Program-made: the position numbers and the translations under genes
Shown: positions 25,524 to 35,208 of the stretch, piece after piece
Layout of the letters: the number at the start of each line of letters is the position of its first letter
Numbering within the stretch: the first letter of the stretch is position 1
From: Choanephora cucurbitarum
Lineage: Eukaryota > Mucoromycota > Mucoromycetes > Mucorales > Choanephoraceae
Assembly (NCBI GenBank): GCA_025331435.1
Contig: JAIWNI010000024.1
Location: 275,022-339,021, forward strand
DNA: 64,000 bases
Direction: 5' to 3'
The notes under the pieces: model-generated
What the model saw: only the letters and a program-made list of their open reading frames with translations
Told to the model about the DNA's origin: nothing
The model's database searches: none

Positions 25524-27343
25524 CTTTGAATATCGTATTCTGACCTCAACAAAGTTGGAAAAAAAATAAAACCAAAAAAAAAAAAGTAAAGCTAAAAATT
25601 TTTACCTTGGAAAGGCAGTCATTAGAGTCGTATAGTAGTAGTAATAGTAGTAAGTATATCGGGGTTTTAAAGAGACGCTTAAGCTATACTGTCAATCACT
25701 CGAGCATCATGAGCTTACTTTGGAGTGTATTCAGAGAGCTAGAGTGTTAAGTCATAGGATAATAAACTGAGTGGTTGAACCTATTGGCTATAGGATAAGC
25801 TTCAGAAAGAAGGGTTCAACAAGTAGAAGGTACATGATGTACTCGCTTTAAAGCTATTTGTTGCAATGATCTTAGTCTCTTAAGAAAGAAAAGTATCTCA
25901 ACAGTCTATTTCTTGCCTTTGATTTATGACCATACGCAACACAGAGTATATCCACTGCAAAAGATGGTTTGTTGGTCCACGATATTATGTGTTTGAACAT
26001 AAGTCTTCCTGATACTGATTGTGAACATAACAAACAGTGAATATCAGACACAATCTAGATAGGGTATGTTCTTGAATCAAAGCCAGCTGCATGAACAAGA
26101 CTGTAAACAAAGTGATTCTAGTAGAAGGTTAAAAGATCTTGACAAAGTAGCCTTCATTGAGATTCCATTTCAGGAACACCCGAGGCTCATCAAGTAAGAT
26201 ACCACCTCTTTCCTTTTGTTCAACACTCGTTATTCCTATAGATCACAGAAAAAGATGCCTTAAGCAGTAAGAAATCATAGTTCTGAGTCATGCTATTTAC
26301 CTGTGATCAATACAACTCATCTTTTAGCCCTGAATTATAGCAACTTTTTGTTTCAAGGAGAGAAATCATGTTTCCAAACCTTGATCTAACCCCAAAAAGA
26401 AAGAAAAAGAAAGAGAATGACCTTCTATCCATGTCTCAGTGACTTTTGGCCTCTACTTTATTCATTCTCTTAAAGCGTATCTCTTTTTGTACAACAGAGG
26501 ATCAACTTGGCTTCATAGAAACAAGAGGCCATTGTTGACATTGTCTTAATTTGGTTAACGCATAACTTTTATCTCAAAAAGTTAATTTTAATGAATGACC
26601 GATTGGCCAATGCAAGTCAAAACTCTATTTGTCACACTCATTACTCTCTCTTGTCTGTCATTATCTATAGACTTTTAGTACAAAGAGAATTTGCTTAGTC
26701 AAGTAGTTAATCATCCAAGACACATGAGTAAGGATGTATGTTGTTCTGATAGTTTGCATACATAAGCCTATGCATTTAGTTCAAACAACTTTATCTAAGG
26801 GATTACTAAAATGAGTCTATTCTAGATGTTTCGATTACATACTATTTCATATCTAAAGAAGTCTTCATATAAAGGGCAACTTGTCTGATAGTGAGTCTAG
26901 TGAGAGGGAGTTGCATAAGATATGCCTGTATCTTCCGCTTACCATCTGACTTTTTTTTTTTTAATAATCAAGCCTCTCTCTTTCTTTCTTTCTTTTCTCT
27001 ACTTTCTTCTTGATCGTATAAGACAACCTAGCCCTATTCAAAAGCAATACAGTATATATGTGTGTGTAGATGGATGCTAGAACTCAATACAAAGCTGAGT
27101 TTATTGAATCCATTGCTTTATACAGCATAAAATACCTTTTTGACAGTAATGCTTTCTTATATACGAGAATACGCTTCATAATTCTCTCTCTTTCTCTTTT
27201 TCTTATGTTTTCTTTTTTCAACCTATATTAAAAAAGAAGGGCTGGGATGGTATCACCTTCTAAATAGGGTAATGCTATTATTTATTATTTACTGGAATAA
27301 GCGATGTTATTAAAAGGGGGGGGGTATCATCTTTAAATTATGT
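25524..27343. other. 1.8-kb intergenic stretch
   Basis: It holds the eIF3e promoter at the left. The rest has short chance ORFs, CT-rich tracts and a short TG microsatellite near 27055; no gene, RNA or element was recognised. Confidence 0.5.
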
Positions 27344-28694
27344 TTATACAAATTTCGATTCATTTGTTGTCAGACTACTGAGACTGATAGAGGATTGAGA
27401 TAGATAACTGGATGAGAGAGATGAATGAACAATCATCGAATGTCTCTTTTGTTCAACACTCTCTTCCTGTGGACAAGATCGCTTACTGTTCTGTCGTAGT
27501 GATTTAGGGTTGGTTCTCAAGACAACTACCTTGTAGAGTTCTTCATGGTTACAAGAAGAATTCGGTCGTTTAGGTATATGTTGAGGAGGTGCGACATCTA
27601 AAATCAACTCAGACTGACTGGTGAATGGTACTATATTGTTCCGATTCGGGTGCGACATCTCTTTCAGATAGACAGGAGGATGGCAAGGTACTGTATTACG
27701 ACCAGGTGGTGTGATGACATTGTCTCGAATGATAGCCTGTTTCCAGATAGAGAGTAATGTATCGCTGTATTCAATCAAGAGTGTCCAGATCTTGGTCCAT
27801 TTGGCATTGGTCTCCATAAACAGGCCCATGTCATTCATCAGTTTGAGTCTAGAATGCTTTTTCCAAGAGGGAATCTCTTTTAGGTTCTGTTCAAGTCCTG
27901 TGCAGACAGGTGCCAATACTACTGCCAGTGCTTCAGGATTCATCATGTTGATACTGGCATGTGCTTGAATGTTGGAAGAGAGGATGATGATATAGTAGAT
28001 AAGATGAAAATGTTCTCGGGGTAACTGTTGGATCATGGAGGCTAATGTGTGAATGGTGGATTCATCTGAAAAGGATTCATCTTGATAAAAGAATAAGTTC
28101 AAGATCATCTTCATTATGATCATCATTACTTACCATAGAACTGAAGGAATTTCTCATGAGAGGCAATTGGAATAGCAGGATCAGGTAACTGTCTTAGGAA
28201 CTTTTTAACAACACCTGTGATAGCATGAATATCATACTGTCTTAAATCCAAATATTTGCCATAGGTGGGGGGTGCATCAAAATCAATCAAGAGATGTTCT
28301 ACTTCAGGTGCAGCACCTGATAATCGAAATATACCTTCTGTCTGTAGACCTAAAGGATGAAGGGTCAATTAACCATCCTATTATTATTTAATTATTCTAT
28401 TTTACCTCGCTTTAAAATCTCTTCAAAACATCGATAAACAGGATCAGGTACTGTTAATCCATATTCAAAACTAGTTGAACCACATAAACTAGCTGACTTG
28501 AGAGGTGCACCAAAGATACCTCTGGTAATCAATGGTCCTATCTATTGTTTTAGATCATCTTGTTTAGTGTAGTGCTCATGTTTACCTTTTCTGTTATTAT
28601 AGCCCATGCTATTGAGGAAATGATGTTTACCACTCTGAAGAAAAGTAAATAGATTCCTTTGTCTCTTCTTTTCAGTTATATCATTACAAATCAT
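27344..28694 (-). CDS. RhoGAP-domain protein
   Basis: GTPase-activating protein for Rho-family GTPases, 397 residues. Exons, read on the minus strand, are 28694-28586, 28537-28406, 28349-28134 and 28080-27344; introns are 48, 56 and 53 nt. The acceptor of the first intron must be the second of two adjacent ATAG sequences for the frame to continue. The RhoGAP domain spans roughly residues 37-225: IFGAPL, then VPDPVYRCFEEI, the arginine finger in TEGIFRLSG (Arg near 89), KKFLRQLPDPAIP, and MMNPEALAVVLAPV. The rest is a Ser-rich, basic and probably disordered C-terminus. No BAR, PH, LIM or C1 domain is visible, so it is a short single-domain GAP. Which GTPase it serves cannot be told from sequence. 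Confidence 0.9.
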
Positions 28695-29189
28695 ACTGTT
28701 TTTAAAAAAAAGGGTAGGGCAAAATGAAAAAAAAAAAGAGAGAAAGAAATTAAAATAAAAAAAAAAGAGCAAAGAAAAAAGAAAAGATCGGTGTTTAAAT
28801 AATGCAACTTATGCAAAGTTTAGAAAAGTTATGAGATGATGAAATGGATAGATTGACTTAACAGTAGCACAACTATCAAAATAAGCTTTCTTTTTCTGTC
28901 ATTTAAAGAATGATATAAGGTTTATGTCCTCAACATCATGATGATCTAAGGCGAATCAGTATCAATTTTAGTTGATATTGTTCATTGCATCTCTAAAGCT
29001 AAATGACGCTATAGAGTGTATGGATTGAAATTGGTGAATTACATCATTCGATAAGCGTGTTTATATCTGAAGTTACATGTTTGTTTTTAAAAAAGGGGGA
29101 GAACGACTTGATTAAATTGTGACTTTGTAAAGGAGTACTACATAAGGCATTCTTCATTCTTTCTATGATTCTCTCTCTCTCTTTTTCTT
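28695..29189. other. Divergent promoter region (RhoGAP / MCFD2-like)
   Basis: About 500 bases between two divergently transcribed start codons. Poly-A and CT-rich tracts are present; no other feature was recognised. Confidence 0.45.
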
Positions 29190-29708
29190 ATGCGTGTCTT
29201 TTGGATTCTTTTGGTCTTCTTTTCATTTGTCTATGCTGGTTCACATAAGGTGGATAAACATACATCTAATTATGGTGATGACCACAACAGGGAGTAAGCA
29301 GGTAGATGACAAGGTGGACAACTCTATTCACATCATTTTCTCCTTTTTAGACACATTCAAGAACATCTAAAGACATTGAACAAAGGCAATGAGAGTCTTG
29401 AACTCAGTGAGGATGATACCATCTTCTATCTGTTTGTCATTCATGATCTGAATGGAGATGGATTCCTGGATGGACATGAACTGAGAGTGGCCATGAGTGA
29501 TTTTGACCATGAAGACAATAAGAATACCGAATTTGAACTTTCATTAGAAGAAGTGACTGAGATGATTGATCATGTATTGGCAGAAGATGATACAAATGGA
29601 GAGTAAGTGATTGGTTAGATCAAATTACAGATTGACTCATGTTATTCTACCTACAGTGGCTTGATTTCATGGTCAGAATATCTTGAAAGTCAATTATACC
29701 ATGAATAG
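29190..29708 (+). CDS. Secreted/ER two-EF-hand protein, MCFD2-like
   Basis: A 135-residue protein from exons 29190-29293, 29351-29602 and 29657-29708; introns are 57 and 54 nt. It starts with a hydrophobic signal peptide (MRVFWILLVFFSFVYA, likely cleaved after the Ala). A short His-containing linker is followed by two EF-hands with complete calcium loops, DLNGDGFLDGHE and DTNGDGLISWSE. Size, signal peptide and the spacing of two C-terminal EF-hands match MCFD2, the soluble partner of the ER-Golgi cargo lectin LMAN1/ERGIC-53. The second EF-hand is split by an intron in the middle of its loop. No KDEL-type retention signal is present, as in MCFD2. The alternative is another small secreted calcium-binding protein; the family call is an inference from architecture. 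Confidence 0.7.
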
Positions 29709-29760
29709 AGAGAGAGAGAGAAGATCGGTATTTTAAAACAATAGATACCCCTTTTTATAG

Positions 29761-29790
29761 CCAATCAGAAAAAAAATTTTTTATATAAAG
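29761..29790 (+). promoter_or_regulatory. CCAAT and TATA boxes of the elongase gene
   Basis: CCAAT at 29761-29765 and TATATAAAG at 29782-29790 precede the elongase ATG at 29852 by about 90 and 62 bases, followed by a T-rich leader. This is a typical fungal core promoter arrangement; it is inferred from position. Confidence 0.5.
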
Positions 29791-29851
29791 TTTTTTTTTT
29801 TTTCATCTTGACAACTTCCCCCTTTTTTTATTTTACTTTATTTTCATTCTT

Positions 29852-30917
29852 ATGGAGGCCTTAAAGCATCTTCATTTCACTCCCGAGACACCTTTTGGTT
29901 TGCCACTCTACCCTATTTTCGAAAAGGCCTTTGAGGCTGTTGTCGGTCAACCTGCTTCTGAATTCAGGTACGTGCCTGGTGTCACTCCTCTTTCTACTGT
30001 GAACGAAGGTAAGTCCCTCTCTCTCATCTGGTCATCTAGTACTCATGAGTGTTATAGTGACTATCACATGTATTACCTATTTCATTACTATCTTTGGTGG
30101 TCGTTATTTGATGACCAACATGCCTGCCTTTAAGCTTAAAGTACCCTTTATGATCCATAATATCTTGTTAACCTTGGTCTCTGCTATCCTCTTGGTCTTG
30201 ATGGTAGAACAAATCTTCCCTATCTTGTACCGTCAAGGTTTCTTGGCTGCCATTTGTGCTCAAACTACCTGGACTCAACCCTTGGAATTACTTTATTATC
30301 TCAACTACCTTGTCAAATACTGGGAATTGATCGATACTCTCTTTTTGGTCTTGAAAAAGAAGAATTTAGGTAAGAATATAGAAAAAAAGGAAGGAAGTGT
30401 GTATGACTGACAATCGATAAGAATTCCTTCATTATTATCATCATTCTTTAACTATGGTTCTCTGTTTCACACAACTGAATGGTCGTACTTCTGTGGTAAG
30501 ATTTTCATGTGAAATAATAGAATTTAACTGACTTTTGATTGATAGTCTTGGGTTCCCATCGTTCTGAATTTGACTGTCCATGTCTTGATGTATTACTACT
30601 ATTTCCGTACTGCTGCTGGTGCTAAGATCTGGTGGAAGAAGTACTTGACTACCCTTCAGATCACTCAATTCATCATTGATCTCTTTGTCATCTATTTCTG
30701 TACCTACACTTATTTCACTTTCACTTACTGGCCTCACTTACCTAACAAGGGTAGTTGTGCTGGTACTGAAACATCAGCCATCTTTGGTTGTGCTCTCTTG
30801 TCTTCTTACCTTGTTCTCTTTATTAACTTTTACCGTATTACCTATCAAGCCAAGAAGAAGGCTGCTCTTAAACAAAAGCAACAAGAAAATGCTAGACCTA
30901 AATCAAAGAAGGTCTAA
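29852..30917 (+). CDS. Very-long-chain fatty acid elongase (ELO family)
   Basis: ER-membrane 3-ketoacyl-CoA synthase of the ELO family, 304 residues. Exons are 29852-30008, 30058-30369, 30422-30495 and 30546-30917; introns are 49, 52 and 50 nt. In the first intron an earlier in-frame acceptor at 30039 would leave only 31 nt, so the acceptor at 30057 is preferred. Family motifs are clear: IFGGRYLM at the first helix, KYWELIDTLFLVLKKK, the catalytic histidine box in FLHYYHHS (HxxHH), and HVLMYYYYFRTAAG. About seven membrane helices are predicted. The C-terminus is Lys-rich (AKKKAALKQKQ and ending KSKKV), consistent with a cytosolic ER-retention tail. The HYYHH box rather than HVYHH fits elongases of saturated or monounsaturated chains only loosely, so chain-length specificity is left open. 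Confidence 0.95.
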
Positions 30918-30984
30918 ATCCACTAATCCATCTTCACATGTAATTTTTTATTTCTAATATAATATATATATATAAAACACGTGT

Positions 30985-32330
30985 TCAATTTAAACCAATG
31001 GGGGGATTCTCTAATCCTAGAAACACTTGATATAATACCTGAGCCCAACCATCTAATGGACCAGGGATACAATAACGTACACAATCATGTCCACCCACAT
31101 GTCCATCAGGTCGAACATCTGTCAGGGCAGCCAGGTCAACAAATACTCCCCCAGCAGCCTCTACAATAGCACGGGCAATGGCATTACGGCGTGTCAGTTC
31201 ACTCCAGCCAAAGGGTAATTTCCTCAGTACATCATCCCCTAAGGGTGTCTTTAGGGGTCCTGTAGCATCATCACAGAATGGATGACCTATGCCTGATGAA
31301 CGATAGATGATGAGTGAGTTGGCAGCAGGACCATCACGAAGGGTACGAAGGGTATGGATGAGTTCCTTGGTAAAAGTCTCATCGGATTCTCTGACAGGTG
31401 AACGGTTAAGGATCAAGATAGGGTAATGCTTCTGAAGTGTGGCTGAGGCAAATGGCCATTCAATGATCTCAGCTGTAGGATGACCTTTGTTAGCATTCAT
31501 CTTTCGACGGGTAGATAGGATATCGTTACGAAGGTACCGAAGTCGGGTATCAGGATAAGGAGCAGTACAGACAGTATGATCTAACAAGAGACATGAGTTG
31601 TTTTTGTTCATAAACATTTACCTCTCTTACCTTTGCAATTCAATTCACCAAAACAGATAGCAGGACCATCACGTAAGGAATCCAAAAAGACATCATGAAG
31701 TTGATATTGTACAAGATCACCTACCAACATCATATGGCGACCATTTAAGACTTGACACCAATTGGCACTGTCCATGTCTCCTAAATCACACTTGGATTGC
31801 CATCGATAGCCTACTGCCTCTCTGGTCCCTTGTGCGCCTGTCTTTCGATGCTTTCGATCACATGAACCATAGAGAGGATCTTGAAAGTGAGGCATTGTCC
31901 AATGAGCTGATTGGTTCAGGGGTATCCATTCACCTGTTGTCCAACAATCAACAAGAGAGCGAAACTGACGCGATCCCTCAGGATTATCTGCATAAACAGA
32001 AGATCCTCGAATACCCTTGATGTCCTTAAAGACCTCTCTGGCTGCTGTCTGTGCTCTATTGACCATGTTTTCCTGTAGTATCTGTCGTTGGTGTGTGGAT
32101 AGATGAGTGGTGGTATATTCAGGATATTGTTGTAATAGACTCAGACTGGGATGAGCTTGAGTGTACCAAGGAAGATCATGAGATAGTCTGATGGTGTTCA
32201 TCTTCATGCTCTCTTTTGATGGGATGGAGAATGTACTGAGGAGATGGATAGCAAGTACTGTACTTAGAAAGTAGAGTACAAGTCTAGGCCAGGTCAATCT
32301 TCGCCATAGATTCATATGTACTCTAGTCAT
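30985..32330 (-). CDS. TBL/PC-esterase (SGNH acyl-esterase-like) type II membrane protein
   Basis: A 431-residue predicted Golgi membrane protein. Exons, read on the minus strand, are 32330-31631 and 31580-30985, with a 50-nt intron. The N-terminal anchor is at about residues 12-31, followed by a lumenal region with paired cysteines. The SGNH-like block I reads MMLVGDLVQYQLHDVFL and the C-terminal block is DVRPDGHVGGHDCVRYCIPGPLDGWAQVLY, with the Asp and His of the expected DxxH motif. Plant TBL proteins with this fold O-acetylate wall polysaccharides, and the Cas1 capsule acetyltransferases are related. At the position where TBL proteins have GDS, this protein reads GDL, so the usual serine nucleophile is not where expected. 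It may use another residue, or be non-catalytic. Its 3' end converges on the elongase gene with only 67 bases between stop codons. Confidence 0.75.
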
Positions 32331-33618
32331 AGGTTAAAAAAGAAATAAAGTAAGTTTTTCACTGAAAATTCTTCTCCTCTTTCACTTTGTATTACTTGTC
32401 GATCCTTTACTTTTTTAACATTTGAAATGGCCTAGGGAAAGATTTTTTTTTTTTTGGCCTAGATCCAATCATATTTATATCAATAAATTATAATTGCAAC
32501 ATCAACTTGGGTAGGGTAAATCTATTTTTAAAAAAAAATGATATTTAAGCTATTTTGTCATGGAGAATTATACAATGCTTCTTTTCTTTCTTACTGTAGA
32601 TGACTTCTATAGATGATTATCTTCTTATGTTATATAAGAATAGATATAACCCATACCATTTAAATAGCATGTATACATGGTAAGGGTGCTTATTCAATTC
32701 CATACACCGACTGTCAAACACTCCATGGTAAATGACTACTAATTACCCCTACTATTTTTAGTTAACTAGTATTTCAAAAGATGCATACAAAACATCACTC
32801 TCTCTCTCTCTGTCTTATGGTAGACACACTTTATCTGAGTTTCAATCGATTTGTTCTTTCAAGAGTGTGTTTGATTCTAAAGTTGAAGAAAATTGAATTG
32901 AAACACTCCTAATATGTCCTATTGGTACAACTCTTTCTCTTTAACAAGATAAAAATGTGGATTATGCTCCTATTGATGAGAATTCCCTTTTTTTCATACA
33001 TACATATTCAAAGAATGTGAATATCAAATGGATCTATGTAGACTGGTTTTTCAGTTGATATTGTTGTATCTATCTGGGATAAATGATCTGAATTATAGAG
33101 TTAACAAGACAAGGCCTGTGTTTATTAGGTAAACTCTTTATAAGATGGACGGACTTCCAAGTAGCAGATAAAATTGAATAGGGTAAATACCACAGACATT
33201 GAGTCAAATCATGAGTGAGAATGATTGTAAATTCATCCATCACTCTCTCTCTCTCTTGATGTCATTTGTGATCAAAAAGTAAGCCATTCTTTAGCCTAGT
33301 GTGAATCCCTGTTTCAAAAATTTCACTCGGTAGGGAAATTTCCACAACACCTTGTAAACTCCTGGAGTGCGTATTGATACAAACAGTAGACACTGTTTTT
33401 TCTTTTGTTTACAAAGCACTATCATGCATTCATTTCGGGGAAACAGGTGCCATCCTTGGGGTATTTTGGAACCTCTTTCATGCCATTCTATCTTGGTTTC
33501 TATCATTCGCATTTCCCGGTTACACGTGATCGTGGCAAACAATTTTTATTTTTTAAACACCCCTTCTTTCAATTTTCTACTCTTTTTTTTTCCTGTCAAA
33601 AATTTTCTTTTTCAAAAA
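32331..33618. other. Divergent intergenic region, 1.3 kb
   Basis: Lies between the starts of the TBL-like gene and the phenylalanine hydroxylase gene. There are CT-rich microsatellites near 32800 and 33245 and several poly-T runs. Open frames near 33370-33700 are chance extensions of the T-rich leader. Confidence 0.5.
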
Positions 33619-35130
33619 ATGTCTCCTGCCAACACAAATCAATTGTTGAAAACTACCTTATGTTTTGCCATTCAAGACAAGATTGGTGCTCTTGAAAGTT
33701 GTTTGGCTGCCATCAAAGCCATGGATATTTCACTCACTCGCATTGAATCGTAAGTAGACTGATTGAATTGGATGGATGGGGTGTGTATTGACTATCGGGG
33801 ACATTATAGTCGTCCTAGCAAGACAAAAGAATGGGATTATGATTTCTTTGTTGACTTTGATGCCAAAGATGCTGATCAAGTAGCCAAGGTCATTGAAGGC
33901 CTTCGTAAGCATACAAAAGATGTCCGTGTCATTGGTTCTGATTCCACTGGTGGTAAGTGTTTCATTGATTATGTTTATTGCTTAAACTCAATGTGAGAAA
34001 AAATAAGATAGTGTACCATGGTTCCCACGTAAATTGACAGATTTGGATTCATTTGCCGAAAAAGTATTGGAAATGGGTGAAGAACTCAGTAAGAGTACTC
34101 TACTAATTGTTTGAAACATAAAAAACCTAACTTTTTTTTTATCATAGGCTCTGACCACCCTGGTGCTCATGACCCTGTTTACCGTGCTCGTCGTGCTGAA
34201 ATTACCCGTATTGCCAAAACATACCGTACAGGCCAACCTGTGCCTGAAATTGAATATACAGCTGAGGAAAACGAGACCTGGGGTAAAGTGTTCCGCCAGT
34301 TGACTTCCATGTACCCTACCCATGCCTGTCGTGAACACCAATATGTCTTGCCTCTCTTGATCCAAAACTGTGGTTACAACGATCAACAGATCCCTCAAAT
34401 TGAGCAAATCTCCAACTTCCTAAAGGACTGTACCGGTTTTACTGTGCGTCCCGTCATGGGTTTGTTATCCAGCAGAGATTTCTTGAATGCCTTTGCCTTC
34501 CGTGTCTTTTATTCAACACAGTACATTCGTCACCACTCAAAACCCTATTACACACCTGAACCTGATGTCTGTCATGAACTGTTAGGTCATGTTCCTTTGG
34601 TAAGTTTTTTTTGATTTGGTTATTTTCATCAAACTCATCATCTGTGTCAGTTTGCCGACCCTGATTTCGCAGACTTTTCACAAGAAATCGGTCTTGCTTC
34701 ATTAGGTGCATCCGATGATGACATTGCCAAGTTGGCCACTATCTTTTGGTTCACAGTTGAATTCGGTCTATGCCGACAGGATGGAGAGATCAAGGCTTAT
34801 GGTGCAGGTCTCTTAAGTTCATTTGGTGAACTGGAATATGCCTTATCAGATAAACCAGAACTCCGACCATTTGAACCACCAAAGACAGCCTTACAGAAAT
34901 ACCCCATTACAGAATTCCAGCCTGTCTATTATGTGGCTGAATCATTTAAGGATGCACAAGAAAAAGTCAGAGATTTTGCAGCCAACATGAACAGACCTTT
35001 CTCTGTCCGTTACAATGCCTTGACTCAGTCTGTTGAAGTGCTAGATAATAAGGAAAAAGTAGTTCGATTTGCCAGAAGTATTCGTGATGACATGAGAACA
35101 CTGACAACAGTATTGGCAACTCTGTCTTAA
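33619..35130 (+). CDS. PAH: Phenylalanine 4-hydroxylase (aromatic amino acid hydroxylase)
   Basis: Iron- and pterin-dependent conversion of phenylalanine to tyrosine; 428 residues in five exons: 33619-33749, 33810-33952, 34008-34088, 34148-34599 and 34651-35130. Introns are 51-60 nt and all phases close. The N-terminal ACT-type regulatory domain covers [28 protein letters not shown]. The catalytic domain starts at VPWFPRK and [16 protein letters not shown]. Iron ligands are His261 and His266 in HELLGH and Glu306 in FWFTVEFGL. The 5- and 45-residue spacings equal those of human PAH (285, 290, 330). The C-terminal helix (TTVLATLS) resembles the tetramerisation tail. The gene is uncommon in fungi, being known from early-diverging lineages and largely missing from Dikarya. 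Pterin synthesis would be needed elsewhere in the genome. Tyrosine or tryptophan hydroxylase is less likely given the PAH-like N-terminus. Confidence 0.93.
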
Positions 35131-35208
35131 AATAAAATCGTTCTTTATTATTTACATTGAAGGGGGAATGATCTATATATACAACATGATGGAGGGGGGG
35201 GTATGTGT

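Noticed and set aside
33367..33753. 128-codon ORF upstream of phenylalanine hydroxylase
   Set aside because: Its final part only coincides with the true first exon; the upstream portion is T-rich leader sequence read as Phe-rich peptide, and the real start ATG is 33619.
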